From Roseococcus sp. SYP-B2431 (lineage in GTDB: Bacteria > Pseudomonadota > Alphaproteobacteria > Acetobacterales > Acetobacteraceae): 64,000 nt of DNA. Numbering within the stretch: position 1 is the first letter of the stretch; every line of letters starts with the position of its first letter. Shown in pieces: positions 54,131-63,353 of the stretch. The position numbers and the translations under genes are program-made. The notes beneath the pieces are model-generated. The model searched no databases, was not told the origin of the DNA, and saw nothing but the letters and a program-made list of their open reading frames with translations. The DNA is taken from positions 84,264-148,263 of the forward strand of contig NZ_SJXD01000030.1 of NCBI RefSeq assembly GCF_004336745.1. Direction: 5' to 3'.

Positions 54131-54609
54131 AGCTGCCCTACCGGCCGAATGTCGGCGCCGTCCTGTTCAATGCGGAGGGGCTGATCCTCGTCGCGCGCCG
54201 CGCCGACATGCCCAATGCCGAGGGTGCGGCCGGCGGCTGGCAGCTGCCCCAGGGCGGCGTCGACCCGGGCGAGGACCTGCGGGTGGCCGTTCTGCGCGAG
54301 CTGGAGGAGGAGGTCGGCACCGCCAAGGCCGAGATCCTCGCCGAGCATCCGGAGTGGCTGAACTACGACCTTCCGCCGGAATTGCTCGGCAAGGCGCTGG
54401 GCGGGAAATTCCGGGGGCAGACCCAGAAATGGTTCGCCCTGCGCTTCACCGGGACGGATGCCGATATCCGCCTGGACCTCGACCCGCATCCGGAATTCGA
54501 CGCCTGGCGCTGGGCGCTTCTGTCGGAACTCCCGGCCATGGCCGTGGCGTTCAAGCGCGAGATCTATGAGCGGCTGGCGCAGGATTTTGCGCCCTTCGCA
54601 AAGGGGTAG
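54127..54609 (+). CDS. rppH: RNA pyrophosphohydrolase (Nudix)
   Basis: The 160-residue enzyme removes pyrophosphate from triphosphate 5' ends of mRNA, starting decay. It opens with YRPNVGAVLFNAEGLILVARR, typical of RppH, and has the full Nudix box at residues 43-65 (GG...RELEEEVG). QKWFALRFTG and FDAWRW complete the family pattern. It overlaps the upstream gene by four bases, so it is coupled to the protease/deacetylase run. Confidence 0.96.
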   Translation: MKLPYRPNVGAVLFNAEGLILVARRADMPNAEGAAGGWQLPQGGVDPGEDLRVAVLRELEEEVGTAKAEILAEHPEWLNYDLPPELLGKALGGKFRGQTQKWFALRFTGTDADIRLDLDPHPEFDAWRWALLSELPAMAVAFKREIYERLAQDFAPFAKG

Positions 54610-54671
54610 GACGGCCTTCCGAGAATCCGGCCGCACGGCGGCCAGAGGCCGCGCCCGGCGACCGAGGGCAG

Positions 54672-55004
54672 CTAGAAAGCCTCGAAGAACAGCTTGCTCG
54701 CCATCCCTAGCCCCAGCAGCGCCAGTCCCATGGAGGCCGCCGGCCACCAGGTCCGCACGCCATTGGCCACCACCAGCGCATTGGCCGCGAGCGAGCCCAC
54801 GATCGCCACCACGGGCTGCAGCCAGTCCAGCTTCCAGAAGCCGAAGACGATCAGCGCCAGCCACATGCCGAAGGAGAACCTCCCGAGCAGCCGGAAGGCG
54901 CGGTCGGCCGGCGGGTGTTCCGGCCGCAGCCCCGGCGTGCTGCACCGGTTCTCGATCATCCCGGCCGCCCCCAGGCACAGCATCGCGAGGAAGTAGAGGT
55001 TCAT
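54672..55004 (-). CDS. Small multi-helix membrane protein, unknown
   Basis: A 110-residue hydrophobic protein from ATG 55004: MNLYFLAMLCLGAAGMIENR, then GMWLALIVFGFWKLDW, PVVAIVGSLAANALVVANG and a last helix near MGLALLGLGMASK. Three or four membrane helices are likely. A longer frame starting near 55109 exists but would overlap the next gene. No family recognised; it lies between RppH and the MoxR gene on the opposite strand. Confidence 0.55.
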   Translation of the reverse strand: MNLYFLAMLCLGAAGMIENRCSTPGLRPEHPPADRAFRLLGRFSFGMWLALIVFGFWKLDWLQPVVAIVGSLAANALVVANGVRTWWPAASMGLALLGLGMASKLFFEAF

Positions 55005-55089
55005 CCCCAGGCTTGTGCCCGACCGCACCGCACTTGCGAAGGCCGCCCGCTCGGGCGAACACTCAGGCCGCCACCCGAAAGGACCCCGC

Positions 55090-55935
<846 letters not shown>

Positions 55936-56031
55936 GGAATTTCGGCATGCGCAGGAAATGCCTCATCGCTTCTTTTGCGGGCCGATTCACGCCATGGCTG
56001 CAAGCAGCCGTCGGCGATCGGAGCTGAGCCG

Positions 56032-57219
56032 ATGTTCGCGCCCTTCATCCTGGAGCTGCGGCGGGCGGGGCTGCCGGCCTCGATCACCGAATGGCTCATG
56101 CTGATGGGCGCGATGAAGGAGGGCGTCGCGGACTACGATCTCGACGACTTCTACTATCTGGCGCGCGCCACGCTGGTGAAGGACGAGCGGCACCTCGACC
56201 GCTTCGACCAGGCCTTCGGCCATTTCTTCAAGGGCCTGGAGCCCGAGACGACGGTGACGGGCGAGATCATCCAGCGCGAGCTGCCCGCCGAGTGGCTGAA
56301 GAAGCTGGCCGAACGCCTCTTCACCGAGGAGGAGCGCGCGAAGATCGAGGCCCTCGGCGGCTTCGACAAGCTGATGGAGACGCTGAAGCAGCGCCTCGCC
56401 GAGCAGAAGGGCCGTCACCAGGGCGGCAGCCGCTGGATCGGCACCAATGGCACCTCCCCCTTCGGCGCCGAGGGCTACAACCCCGAAGGCGTGCGCATCG
56501 GCCAGGAGGGTTCACGCCATCGCCGCGCGGTGAAGGTCTGGGACAAGCGCGAGTTCCGCGACCTCGACGACGACGCGGCGCTCAGCTCCCGGGCGATGAA
56601 GCTGGCGCTGCGCCGCCTGCGCCGCTTCGCGCGCCAGGGCGAGGCCAACGAGCTCGACGTGAACGGCACGATCGGCGCCACCGCGCGCAATGCGGGCACG
56701 CTCGACATCAAGATGCAGGCCGAGCGGCGCAATGCGGTGAAGGTGCTGCTGCTGCTCGACATCGGCGGCAGCATGGACGACCACATCCGCGCCTCGGAGG
56801 AGCTGTTCTCCGCCGCGAAATCCGAGTTCAAGCACCTCGTCCACCTCTACTTCCACAACTGCCCCTATGAGCGCTTCTGGAAGTCCAACCGCCGCCGCCA
56901 CGAGCAGCAGATCCCGACCTGGGACGTGCTGCGCACCTATGGGCCGGACTGGCGCGTGGTCTTCGTGGGCGACGCGTCCATGTCGCCCTACGAGGTGGTC
57001 GAGCCCGGTGGCAGCGTGGAGCACTGGAACGAGGAGGCCGGAAAGGTCTGGATGAAGCGCATCACCGGCCATTTCCGCCGTGTCGCCTGGCTGAACCCGA
57101 CGCCGCAGAAGCATTGGGGCTACACGGCCACGATCGGCATGCTCCAGGACGCGGTGGAGGGCCGCATGTTCCCGATGACGCTGGATGGCCTCGACGGGCT
57201 GGCCAAGGCGCTGCGGTAG
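56032..57219 (+). CDS. VWA-domain (CoxE-like) protein, MoxR partner
   Basis: The 395-residue protein has a helical N-terminal part (RRAGLPASITEWLMLMGAMKEG) and a C-terminal von Willebrand A domain. Its metal-site motif reads LLLDIGGSMDDH, with glycine where DxSxS has its first serine, a form common in this CoxE-like branch. DWRVVFVGDASMSPYEV carries the later metal-contact residues. With the MoxR ATPase just upstream it would form an ATPase-adaptor pair. The client protein is not evident from neighbours. Confidence 0.9.
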   Translation: MFAPFILELRRAGLPASITEWLMLMGAMKEGVADYDLDDFYYLARATLVKDERHLDRFDQAFGHFFKGLEPETTVTGEIIQRELPAEWLKKLAERLFTEEERAKIEALGGFDKLMETLKQRLAEQKGRHQGGSRWIGTNGTSPFGAEGYNPEGVRIGQEGSRHRRAVKVWDKREFRDLDDDAALSSRAMKLALRRLRRFARQGEANELDVNGTIGATARNAGTLDIKMQAERRNAVKVLLLLDIGGSMDDHIRASEELFSAAKSEFKHLVHLYFHNCPYERFWKSNRRRHEQQIPTWDVLRTYGPDWRVVFVGDASMSPYEVVEPGGSVEHWNEEAGKVWMKRITGHFRRVAWLNPTPQKHWGYTATIGMLQDAVEGRMFPMTLDGLDGLAKALR

Positions 57220-57222
57220 GCT

Positions 57223-57744
57223 TCAGCGGGGCGGCGCGCCGCGCTCCAGGAAGGCCTGGACGTGCCGGATCGACTGATTGATGACCTGATCCATGTCCAG
57301 ATACTGGTAGGTGCCGCAGCGGCCGATGAAGCTCATGCGGGGCGCCTGCTGCCCGGCGCGGTGGCGATAGGCCTCGTAGCGGCGCTGGAAGCGGCCATCC
57401 GCCGTCTTCACCGGGTAGTACCGCTCGAGGTGGTTGTCCCGATAGTCGCAGGGCTCTTCCGAGGTCACCGTCCGGTGGCCGGTCTCCTCCACGAGATGGT
57501 CGGGCAGCAGCTCCCAGCGCGTGAACCGCGTGAGCGGCGCGGCATCGGTGAAGTTCCTGGTGTGGAAGAGGTGCGGCCCATAGCGGTGCACCCGCAGGCC
57601 GTTGGCGTCGACCTCGTCATGCGCATTGCCGGCGAGGTGAGGGCGCCGGTCGATGACCTGGACGCGATGCCCGGCCTCGGCAAGCTCCCGCGCATGCACG
57701 GCGCCGGCGAGGCCGGCACCGACCACCAGATAGGAGGCGGTCAG
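57223..57744 (-). pseudogene. glf: Internally deleted UDP-galactopyranose mutase
   Basis: The N-terminal FAD-binding part (YLVVGAGLAGAVHARELAEAG to VHRYGPHLFHT) joins directly, near 57557, to the C-terminal part (NFTDAAPLTRF, EEPCDYRDNHLERYYPVK, SFIGRCGTYQYLDMDQVINQ). Normal enzymes of about 370-400 residues have some 190-200 residues between, including the substrate domain. The frame is kept, giving about 173 residues. The only start in register is a CTG overlapping the previous stop (CTGA), where ATGA would be expected. Loss of both a start codon and the active-site domain argues for a relic. Confidence 0.78.
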
Positions 57745-59054
57745 CCCAGCTTCCCTTCTTCCCTGAGATAGTCGAGGAAGTCGCGCAGGGTGGCGATGTC
57801 GACATGCGCTTCCTCGTCGCGCCATTCGGGGATCGAGTAGTAGCCGCCGAGGCCCAGCAGCTGGCTCAGGGTGATGATCCAGCTCGGTGACATCGGCATT
57901 CCGTTGGGCCGCCTCGGCCGAGGCTTGCGTGGACGGGCGGTGATCTCGATCACGGTGGCGTCGCCCGGAAGGAAGAGCTGGTTCATCATCCCGGCGCCGT
58001 GCAGGCCGATGAGGACGGAGGTGCCGCGGAACAGCTCCATCTGCTCCCGCGGGGACAGGGTCTCGCAGTGCATCCTGACGAAACCGTACTCGTCCAGGAG
58101 CGCCTCCAGGGCAGGGAGGTTGTCCAGCCGGCGCGGGTCGGGGGCGGGCGGGTTCGGGCGGGCGATATAGACCGGTCGGCGCGACGCCGGCGGGCGGTCC
58201 GAGCCGGCGATCCGCTGCATCCTTTCCCGCGCATGCCGCAGGGCAGGAACGGAGACCGCGACGGAGGACATCGGATTGCGCGGCATGACGACGCGCTCGA
58301 TCTGCCAGACCAGGCCGGGACTGATCGTCGCGATCGGGTGGTCGCCGCGGAAGGCCTCCAGCAGGGCCTGTTGCATCGGCAGGGGGTGATGGCCGGCGAG
58401 CAGGGTGGCCCCGCGCCGGAGCTCTTCGGGCAAATGATCGAAGATGTGGAAGCGGGGCAGCACGTCATGCACGAAATGGCCGAAATTGCGCGTATGACCG
58501 TGCGTCAGCAGGAAATACGTCCCGGATTTCTTCACCGGCGGCTTGTGCGATGAAATCTCGGTTCCGTCCGCCGTCGGTGTCGCACCGTAGTCGCGGAGAT
58601 AGCGCTGCATCCATTCCGGCCCGAGATCGCCGGAGTCCTTCTTGCGGAAGAGCATGTCCTCCATGAAGAAGTCGTTGCCCTCCACCACGGCGCCCATCCG
58701 GGTGACGAAGACATTCTCGAACACCACGTATTCGTCGGGGATCGCCCCGACCGTGCCGCCCCAGTCAACGGGATTTAATGCAACGGGATTTGAGGCCACG
58801 GGATTTGAAGCGGCGGGGCGTCCGGCTTCCTGCCCGGCCGGCTGCGGCCCGATGCGCCTGACCCGGCCGAGGGGGCGGAGGGATGCGAAGTTGCGGGAGG
58901 TGACGGTCCTGCTCCAGGCCGCGGGGCCACTGCGCTCGGAGGAGGTCTCGGCGGCGATGATCTCCTGGAAATCCGGCATCAGCACGTCCTCGCTCATCCC
59001 GCCGAGGATAAATGGCCTGGTTCGGAACGAGCAAACGTCGATCTCCCCGCGCAT
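57741..59054 (-). CDS. GT61-family glycosyltransferase
   Basis: The 437-residue protein has the GT61 (DUF563) motifs: THGHTRNFGHFVHDVLPRF (about 189-207), VVMPRNP, RPVYIARP and LIGLHGAGMMNQLFLPGDA near the C-terminus. Such enzymes add sugars such as xylose to surface polysaccharides. A pentapeptide ASNPV/ALNPV is repeated three times near residue 85. An internal ATG at 58997 (MSEDVLMPDF) may be the true start as no ribosome site precedes 59054. The gene overlaps the glf relic by four bases. Confidence 0.85.
   Translation of the reverse strand: MRGEIDVCSFRTRPFILGGMSEDVLMPDFQEIIAAETSSERSGPAAWSRTVTSRNFASLRPLGRVRRIGPQPAGQEAGRPAASNPVASNPVALNPVDWGGTVGAIPDEYVVFENVFVTRMGAVVEGNDFFMEDMLFRKKDSGDLGPEWMQRYLRDYGATPTADGTEISSHKPPVKKSGTYFLLTHGHTRNFGHFVHDVLPRFHIFDHLPEELRRGATLLAGHHPLPMQQALLEAFRGDHPIATISPGLVWQIERVVMPRNPMSSVAVSVPALRHARERMQRIAGSDRPPASRRPVYIARPNPPAPDPRRLDNLPALEALLDEYGFVRMHCETLSPREQMELFRGTSVLIGLHGAGMMNQLFLPGDATVIEITARPRKPRPRRPNGMPMSPSWIITLSQLLGLGGYYSIPEWRDEEAHVDIATLRDFLDYLREEGKLG
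58766..58810. repeat. Three tandem 15-bp units inside the GT61 gene
   Basis: CAACGGGATTTAATG, CAACGGGATTTGAGG and CCACGGGATTTGAAG follow one another. On the coding strand they specify a five-residue repeat, and as the unit is a multiple of three, copy changes would not break the frame. Confidence 0.75.
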
Positions 59055-59096
59055 AATCGGCGCGATGCGATGAAGAATTCCTCGCCGGGACGCCGA

Positions 59097-60230
59097 TCAG
59101 GCGTTGGGCCGGAGGATCTGCCGCAGCACGGTGCCGTCGGACAGGCGATCGAAGCCCAGATTGATCTCTTCGAGCGACACGAAGCCGCTCTTCAGCTTGT
59201 CCACGGGCAGCTTGCCGCGCCGGTAGAGCGACAGCAGCATCGGCAGGTCGCGCTGCGGCACGCAGCTGCCCATGTAGCTGCCGCGGATGCTGCGCTCCTC
59301 GCTGACCAGCGCCGCGTGCAGATAGGAGAATTTCGCCGCGACGTTCGGCAGCCCCGCGCTGATGGTGCTGCCGCCGCGCGCGGTGATGGCATAGGCCAGC
59401 TCCAGCGCGGGAATGCTCCCGGCGGTCTCGACGACGGTGTCGACGCCGCCCGCCGTCGCGTCGCGCACCGCGGCCGCGCAATCGGCATTGCCGGCGAGGA
59501 AGGTGTCGGTCGCGCCCCACTCCTTCGCGAGTTCCAGCTTCGCCGCGCTGGTATCGACGGCGATGATGCGCGAGGCACCCGCCGCGACGGCCGCCATCAG
59601 CGCGTTCATCCCCACGCCGCCGAGCCCGACCACGGCGATCTCCTCGCCGGGGCGCAGCCGCGCGGTGTTGAGCACGGCGCCGGCCCCGGTCATCACCGCG
59701 CAGCCGAAGATGGCCGCATCCTCCAGCGGGATGTCCTTGTCGATCTTCACCAGGCTGTCGCGCATCACCACCGCGAATTGCGCGAAGAGCGAGAGGCCGG
59801 AATTGTGGTTGATCGCCTCGCCGTTCAGCCGGTTGAGCCGCTTGGCGCCCGACATCAGCGTGCCCTTGGCGCGCGTCGCGAAGGAGGAGGCGCAGATGTT
59901 CGGCCGGCCGCGCACGCAATAGCGGCACTCGCCGCAACTCGTCACGAAGAGCGCGATGACATGATCGCCCTCGGTCAGGCCCGTCACGCCCTCGCCGAGC
60001 GCGCGGACGATGCCCGCCCCCTCATGGCCGATGATGATGGGCAGCGGGCGCGGCCTCTGGTTCTCGACGGTCGACAGGTCCGAATGGCAGAGGCCGGCGG
60101 CGGCGATCTCGATCAGCACCTCGCCGGGGCCGGGCGCCTCGAGCTCGACCTCCTCGATCTGCATGGGCTTCGTTTCGGCATAGGGGCGCGGCATCCCCTG
60201 GGCGTGCAGAACGGCGGCCTTCATGCGCAT
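59097..60230 (-). CDS. Zinc-dependent alcohol dehydrogenase
   Basis: The 377-residue medium-chain dehydrogenase has catalytic zinc ligands in GLCHSD and GHEGAG, the structural zinc cysteines in SCGECRYCVRGRPNIC, and the NAD fold VVGLGGVGMNAL. It oxidises an alcohol or aldehyde with NAD(P). FGCAVMTGAGAVLNTARL is the class III-like segment found in formaldehyde and aryl-alcohol relatives. ATG 60230 with AGGAGGAAAA upstream is the start; a second ATG lies six bases on. It is divergent from the lactonase-like gene across about 80 bases. Confidence 0.9.
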   Translation of the reverse strand: MRMKAAVLHAQGMPRPYAETKPMQIEEVELEAPGPGEVLIEIAAAGLCHSDLSTVENQRPRPLPIIIGHEGAGIVRALGEGVTGLTEGDHVIALFVTSCGECRYCVRGRPNICASSFATRAKGTLMSGAKRLNRLNGEAINHNSGLSLFAQFAVVMRDSLVKIDKDIPLEDAAIFGCAVMTGAGAVLNTARLRPGEEIAVVGLGGVGMNALMAAVAAGASRIIAVDTSAAKLELAKEWGATDTFLAGNADCAAAVRDATAGGVDTVVETAGSIPALELAYAITARGGSTISAGLPNVAAKFSYLHAALVSEERSIRGSYMGSCVPQRDLPMLLSLYRRGKLPVDKLKSGFVSLEEINLGFDRLSDGTVLRQILRPNA

Positions 60231-60312
60231 GCGGAACTTTTCCTCCTGGATCGGGGCAGGCTGGACGCGACCGCGGAGCCTGTCCAGCATGGCGGAAACA
60301 AGGGGACGTGAA

Positions 60313-61098
60313 ATGACCTGGGATCTCTATGCCATCCGCTACGCCACCAACCCCCGGAAGAAGGCGCGGGACAATTTCGTCATGGCCCCGGCGGACCCGC
60401 ACGACACCCTCATGCCCATGGACTACTTCGTCTGGGCGGCGGTGAAGGACGGCCGCGCCGTCCTGATCGACAGCGGCGCCGACAGGAAGCTGTGCGAGGC
60501 GCGCGGCAACGACTTCCTGCGTTGCCCGACGGAGGGTCTCAAGGAGATCGGCGTCGATGCGACGAAGATCGACACCGTCGTCAGCACCCATCTGCACTGG
60601 GACCATGCCGGCAACTTCGAGAAGTTTCCCCGTGCGCGCTTCCACGCCCAGGCCTGCGAAATCGCGCATGCCACCGGCCCCTGCATGTGCAAGCCCTTCA
60701 TGCGCCGCGCCTATGACGTGGAGCAGATCGTGGACTTCGTCCGCCTGGTCCATGGCGACCGCGTGCAGTTCCACGAGGGCGAGGGCGTGGTGGCCGACGG
60801 CATCACGGTGCGCCACGTCGGCGGTCATGCGGCCGGGCTCCAGGTCGCGCGGGTGCACACGAAGCGCGGCTGGGTCGTCGTGGCCTCGGACGCGATGCAT
60901 TATTTCGCCAATGGCGAGACGGGCAATCCGTTCCCGGTGCTGGTGAACGTGACGGAGTATCTCGACGGGATCGCGATGCTGCCGCGGCTGGGCGAGGGCA
61001 AGGACCACGTGATCGCGGGGCACGACCCCCGGGTCCGGACCATGTACCCGGAGGTGGCGAAGGACGTGTACCGCCTGGATGTGACGCCGGCGGGCTGA
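60313..61098 (+). CDS. Metallo-beta-lactamase-fold lactonase (AHL-lactonase-like)
   Basis: The 261-residue hydrolase shows the HxHxDH motif as STHLHWDHAGN near residue 95, later ligands RHVGGHAAGLQ and VASDAMHYF, as in AttM/AiiA-type lactonases. Quorum-signal lactones are possible substrates, but many relatives hydrolyse other lactones. Start ATG 60313 follows AGGGGACG. Neighbours (alcohol dehydrogenase, FAH-family hydrolase) suggest a catabolic role for aldehydes, lactones or aromatics, which is inference. Confidence 0.83.
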   Translation: MTWDLYAIRYATNPRKKARDNFVMAPADPHDTLMPMDYFVWAAVKDGRAVLIDSGADRKLCEARGNDFLRCPTEGLKEIGVDATKIDTVVSTHLHWDHAGNFEKFPRARFHAQACEIAHATGPCMCKPFMRRAYDVEQIVDFVRLVHGDRVQFHEGEGVVADGITVRHVGGHAAGLQVARVHTKRGWVVVASDAMHYFANGETGNPFPVLVNVTEYLDGIAMLPRLGEGKDHVIAGHDPRVRTMYPEVAKDVYRLDVTPAG

Positions 61099-61132
61099 CA
61101 TAGCCCGCCGGAGCCTGGGCTGGTTGCGCCGA

Positions 61133-62023
61133 TCAACCGACCGGGTTGGTCAGCTCGCCGATGCCCTCGACGTAGATCTTCACCACGTCGCCGGTCTTGA
61201 GCACCTGCGGCGGGGTCATGGCATAGCCGACGCCCTCGGGCGTGCCGGTCATGATCACGTCGCCGGGGAGCAGGGTGAAGCCCTTCGAGAGGTGATGGAT
61301 GATGTCCTTCACGTCGAAGATCATCTTGCTCGTCCGGCTGGACTGCCGCTGCTCGCCGTTGACCCAGAGCTGGATGGCGATGTCGGAGGCGTCCAGGTCC
61401 TCGGCCGGGACGATCCAGGGGCCGAGCGGGCAGGAGCCGTCGAGCGACTTGCCCTTGAACCATTGGCCGTAGCGGCGCTGCAGGTCGCGTCCCGTGACGT
61501 CGTTGGCGATGGTCCAGCCGAAGACGTGGCCCAGCGCATCCTCCTTCTCGATGTTCGCGCCGGGCTTGCCGATGATCAGCGTGAGCTCCGCCTCGTAGTC
61601 GAGCCACTGCGTCACGCCGGTGGCGCCGTGGTCGGGGATGGTGTCGCCTGCGGCGATGACGCTCTCGGGGGCCTTGGTGAAGAACTGCGGGAACTTGGGC
61701 AGCTCGCTGCTGGTGATGCCGCGCGTCCGGTCGCCCTCGGCGACATGGTCCATGTAGTTGCGGCCCACGCAGAAGATGTTGCGCGCGGGGCGGGGCAGCG
61801 GGGCGAGCAGCTTGGTCGAGGCCAGGGCGATTTTTGCGGCCGCGGGGGGATTTGCAACCTGGGCGCGTATCCGGGCAACGGCGGACGACCCCTCGGCGAT
61901 CACGGCGGCGAGATCGGCATAGGGAAGCCCCGCCGCCTGGAGGTCCAGGATCTCGGAACCGCCGAGCATGGCGCCGGGCCTTGGACCGGAAGCGGTTGAG
62001 AAGGTTACAAGTTTCAATGCCAT
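61133..62023 (-). CDS. Fumarylacetoacetate-hydrolase-family protein
   Basis: The 296-residue product has the FAH core: NIFCVGRNYMDHVAEG, the metal-binding LDYEAELTLIIGK, WTIANDVTGRDLQ and GDVIMTGTPEGVGYAM. Such enzymes cleave or decarboxylate 2-oxoacids in aromatic or sugar-acid breakdown. ATG 62023 gives the standard N-terminus (ALKLVTFSTASG) and is preceded by CTGGAGGAACGAAGC. It converges with the lactonase gene and is divergent from the GH8 gene. Confidence 0.88.
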   Translation of the reverse strand: MALKLVTFSTASGPRPGAMLGGSEILDLQAAGLPYADLAAVIAEGSSAVARIRAQVANPPAAAKIALASTKLLAPLPRPARNIFCVGRNYMDHVAEGDRTRGITSSELPKFPQFFTKAPESVIAAGDTIPDHGATGVTQWLDYEAELTLIIGKPGANIEKEDALGHVFGWTIANDVTGRDLQRRYGQWFKGKSLDGSCPLGPWIVPAEDLDASDIAIQLWVNGEQRQSSRTSKMIFDVKDIIHHLSKGFTLLPGDVIMTGTPEGVGYAMTPPQVLKTGDVVKIYVEGIGELTNPVG

Positions 62024-62165
62024 GCTTCGTTCCTCCAGAAGAGCAGCCGCAAAGGGACGGCGGGGCGCGTCCGTTGACAAGCCCTGCCGTTCAGTCCAAT
62101 CAAAATTTGTACATTTTTCGCATTCCTGGTACAGGTGAGCGCATCCGTCTGGGAGTTGCACCCAT

Positions 62166-63248
62166 ATGTTGTGCCGCCGAGCCACCGTCCTGGCGCTGCC
62201 GACCCTCGCGCTGCCGACCTGGGCCATGCCCATGCTTCTTGCCGGCACGGGCGTCCGGGCCCAGCCCGCTCAGCACAGGCTTCGCGCCGAATGGGCCGGA
62301 TTTCGTGATCGCTTCATGGCACCAGACGGCCGCATCGTGGACAGCGGGAACCAGAACGTCTCGCATACGGAGGGGCAGGGCTGGGCCATGCTCGCCGCCG
62401 TCCGGGCCGACGACCGGCCGAGCTTCGACCGCCTGCGCGGCTGGACCATGAGGGCCCTCAAGCGGCCCGGCGACGAGCTCTTCTCCTGGCGCTTCCAGCC
62501 TCGGGCCGCCCGCCCGGTCGGGGATCCCAACAACGCCACCGACGGCGACCTCTTCATCGCATGGGCGCTGCTCGAGGCGGGCGAGCGCTGGGGCCGGCGC
62601 GACTGCGCGCAGCAGGGGCGGGCCATGGCCCGGGACATCCTGCGGCTGCTGGTCGGCACGGCCGGGCCCTATACGATCCTTCTCCCCGGGGCGCAGGGAT
62701 TCCGGCGGGAGGAGCACGTGGTCGTGAACCCGTCCTACTATGCTTTTCCGGCGATCCGCGCGCTCGCGGCGGCGGTGCCCGACCCCGCCTGGCTGAGCGT
62801 CGCGGCGGATGGCGTGGCACTGCTGCGCGAAGGGCGCTTCGGCCGCTGGGGCCTGCCGCCCGACTGGCTGCTGGTCCGCCGCTCCGACGGTCGGCTCGGG
62901 CTTCCGGCGGACTGGCCGCCGCGCTTCTCCTACGATGCGGTGCGCGTGCCGCTCTACATGGCCTGGGTGGGGCTCGGCGCCGAGCCGGGGCTGACCGGCC
63001 CGGCCGAGTTCTGGAACGACCCCAGGCACCGCCACCTGCCCGCCTGGGCCGATCTCACGACCGACGGCATCTCTCCCTATGCCGCCTCCCACGGCATCGC
63101 CGACGTGGCCCGTCTCGCGACGGCCCACCGCTCCGGCGGCGAGCTCGGGATGGCCCCGCGGCCGGCCTCCTCGATCGCGACCGACTACTACTCCGCCGCT
63201 CTCAGCCTGCTGTCATCGCTGGCTGCCCGGGACTCAGGCATGGTTTAA
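62166..63248 (+). CDS. bcsZ: GH8 endoglucanase of cellulose synthesis (BcsZ-like)
   Basis: The 360-residue exported enzyme has a signal peptide ending near VRAQP and the GH8 fold. HTEGQGWAM carries the general acid E69, NATDGDLFIAWAL the Asp D126, and FSYDAVRVPLYMAW the later conserved segment. GH8 endoglucanases in cellulose-synthesis operons trim nascent beta-1,4-glucan in the periplasm. ATG 62166 follows GGGAG. The proline-rich protein just downstream supports membership of a bcs cluster running out of the window. Confidence 0.85.
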   Translation: MLCRRATVLALPTLALPTWAMPMLLAGTGVRAQPAQHRLRAEWAGFRDRFMAPDGRIVDSGNQNVSHTEGQGWAMLAAVRADDRPSFDRLRGWTMRALKRPGDELFSWRFQPRAARPVGDPNNATDGDLFIAWALLEAGERWGRRDCAQQGRAMARDILRLLVGTAGPYTILLPGAQGFRREEHVVVNPSYYAFPAIRALAAAVPDPAWLSVAADGVALLREGRFGRWGLPPDWLLVRRSDGRLGLPADWPPRFSYDAVRVPLYMAWVGLGAEPGLTGPAEFWNDPRHRHLPAWADLTTDGISPYAASHGIADVARLATAHRSGGELGMAPRPASSIATDYYSAALSLLSSLAARDSGMV

Positions 63249-63353
63249 CGGGCACACTTCGTCAGGAAAGCGTCCCGCGTCGAAAAAATGGTTTGCGGGA
63301 ATTTACTTTGTAGGCATTCTCCGGCCCGATCCTGATTGAGGTTGTGTGTGTCG

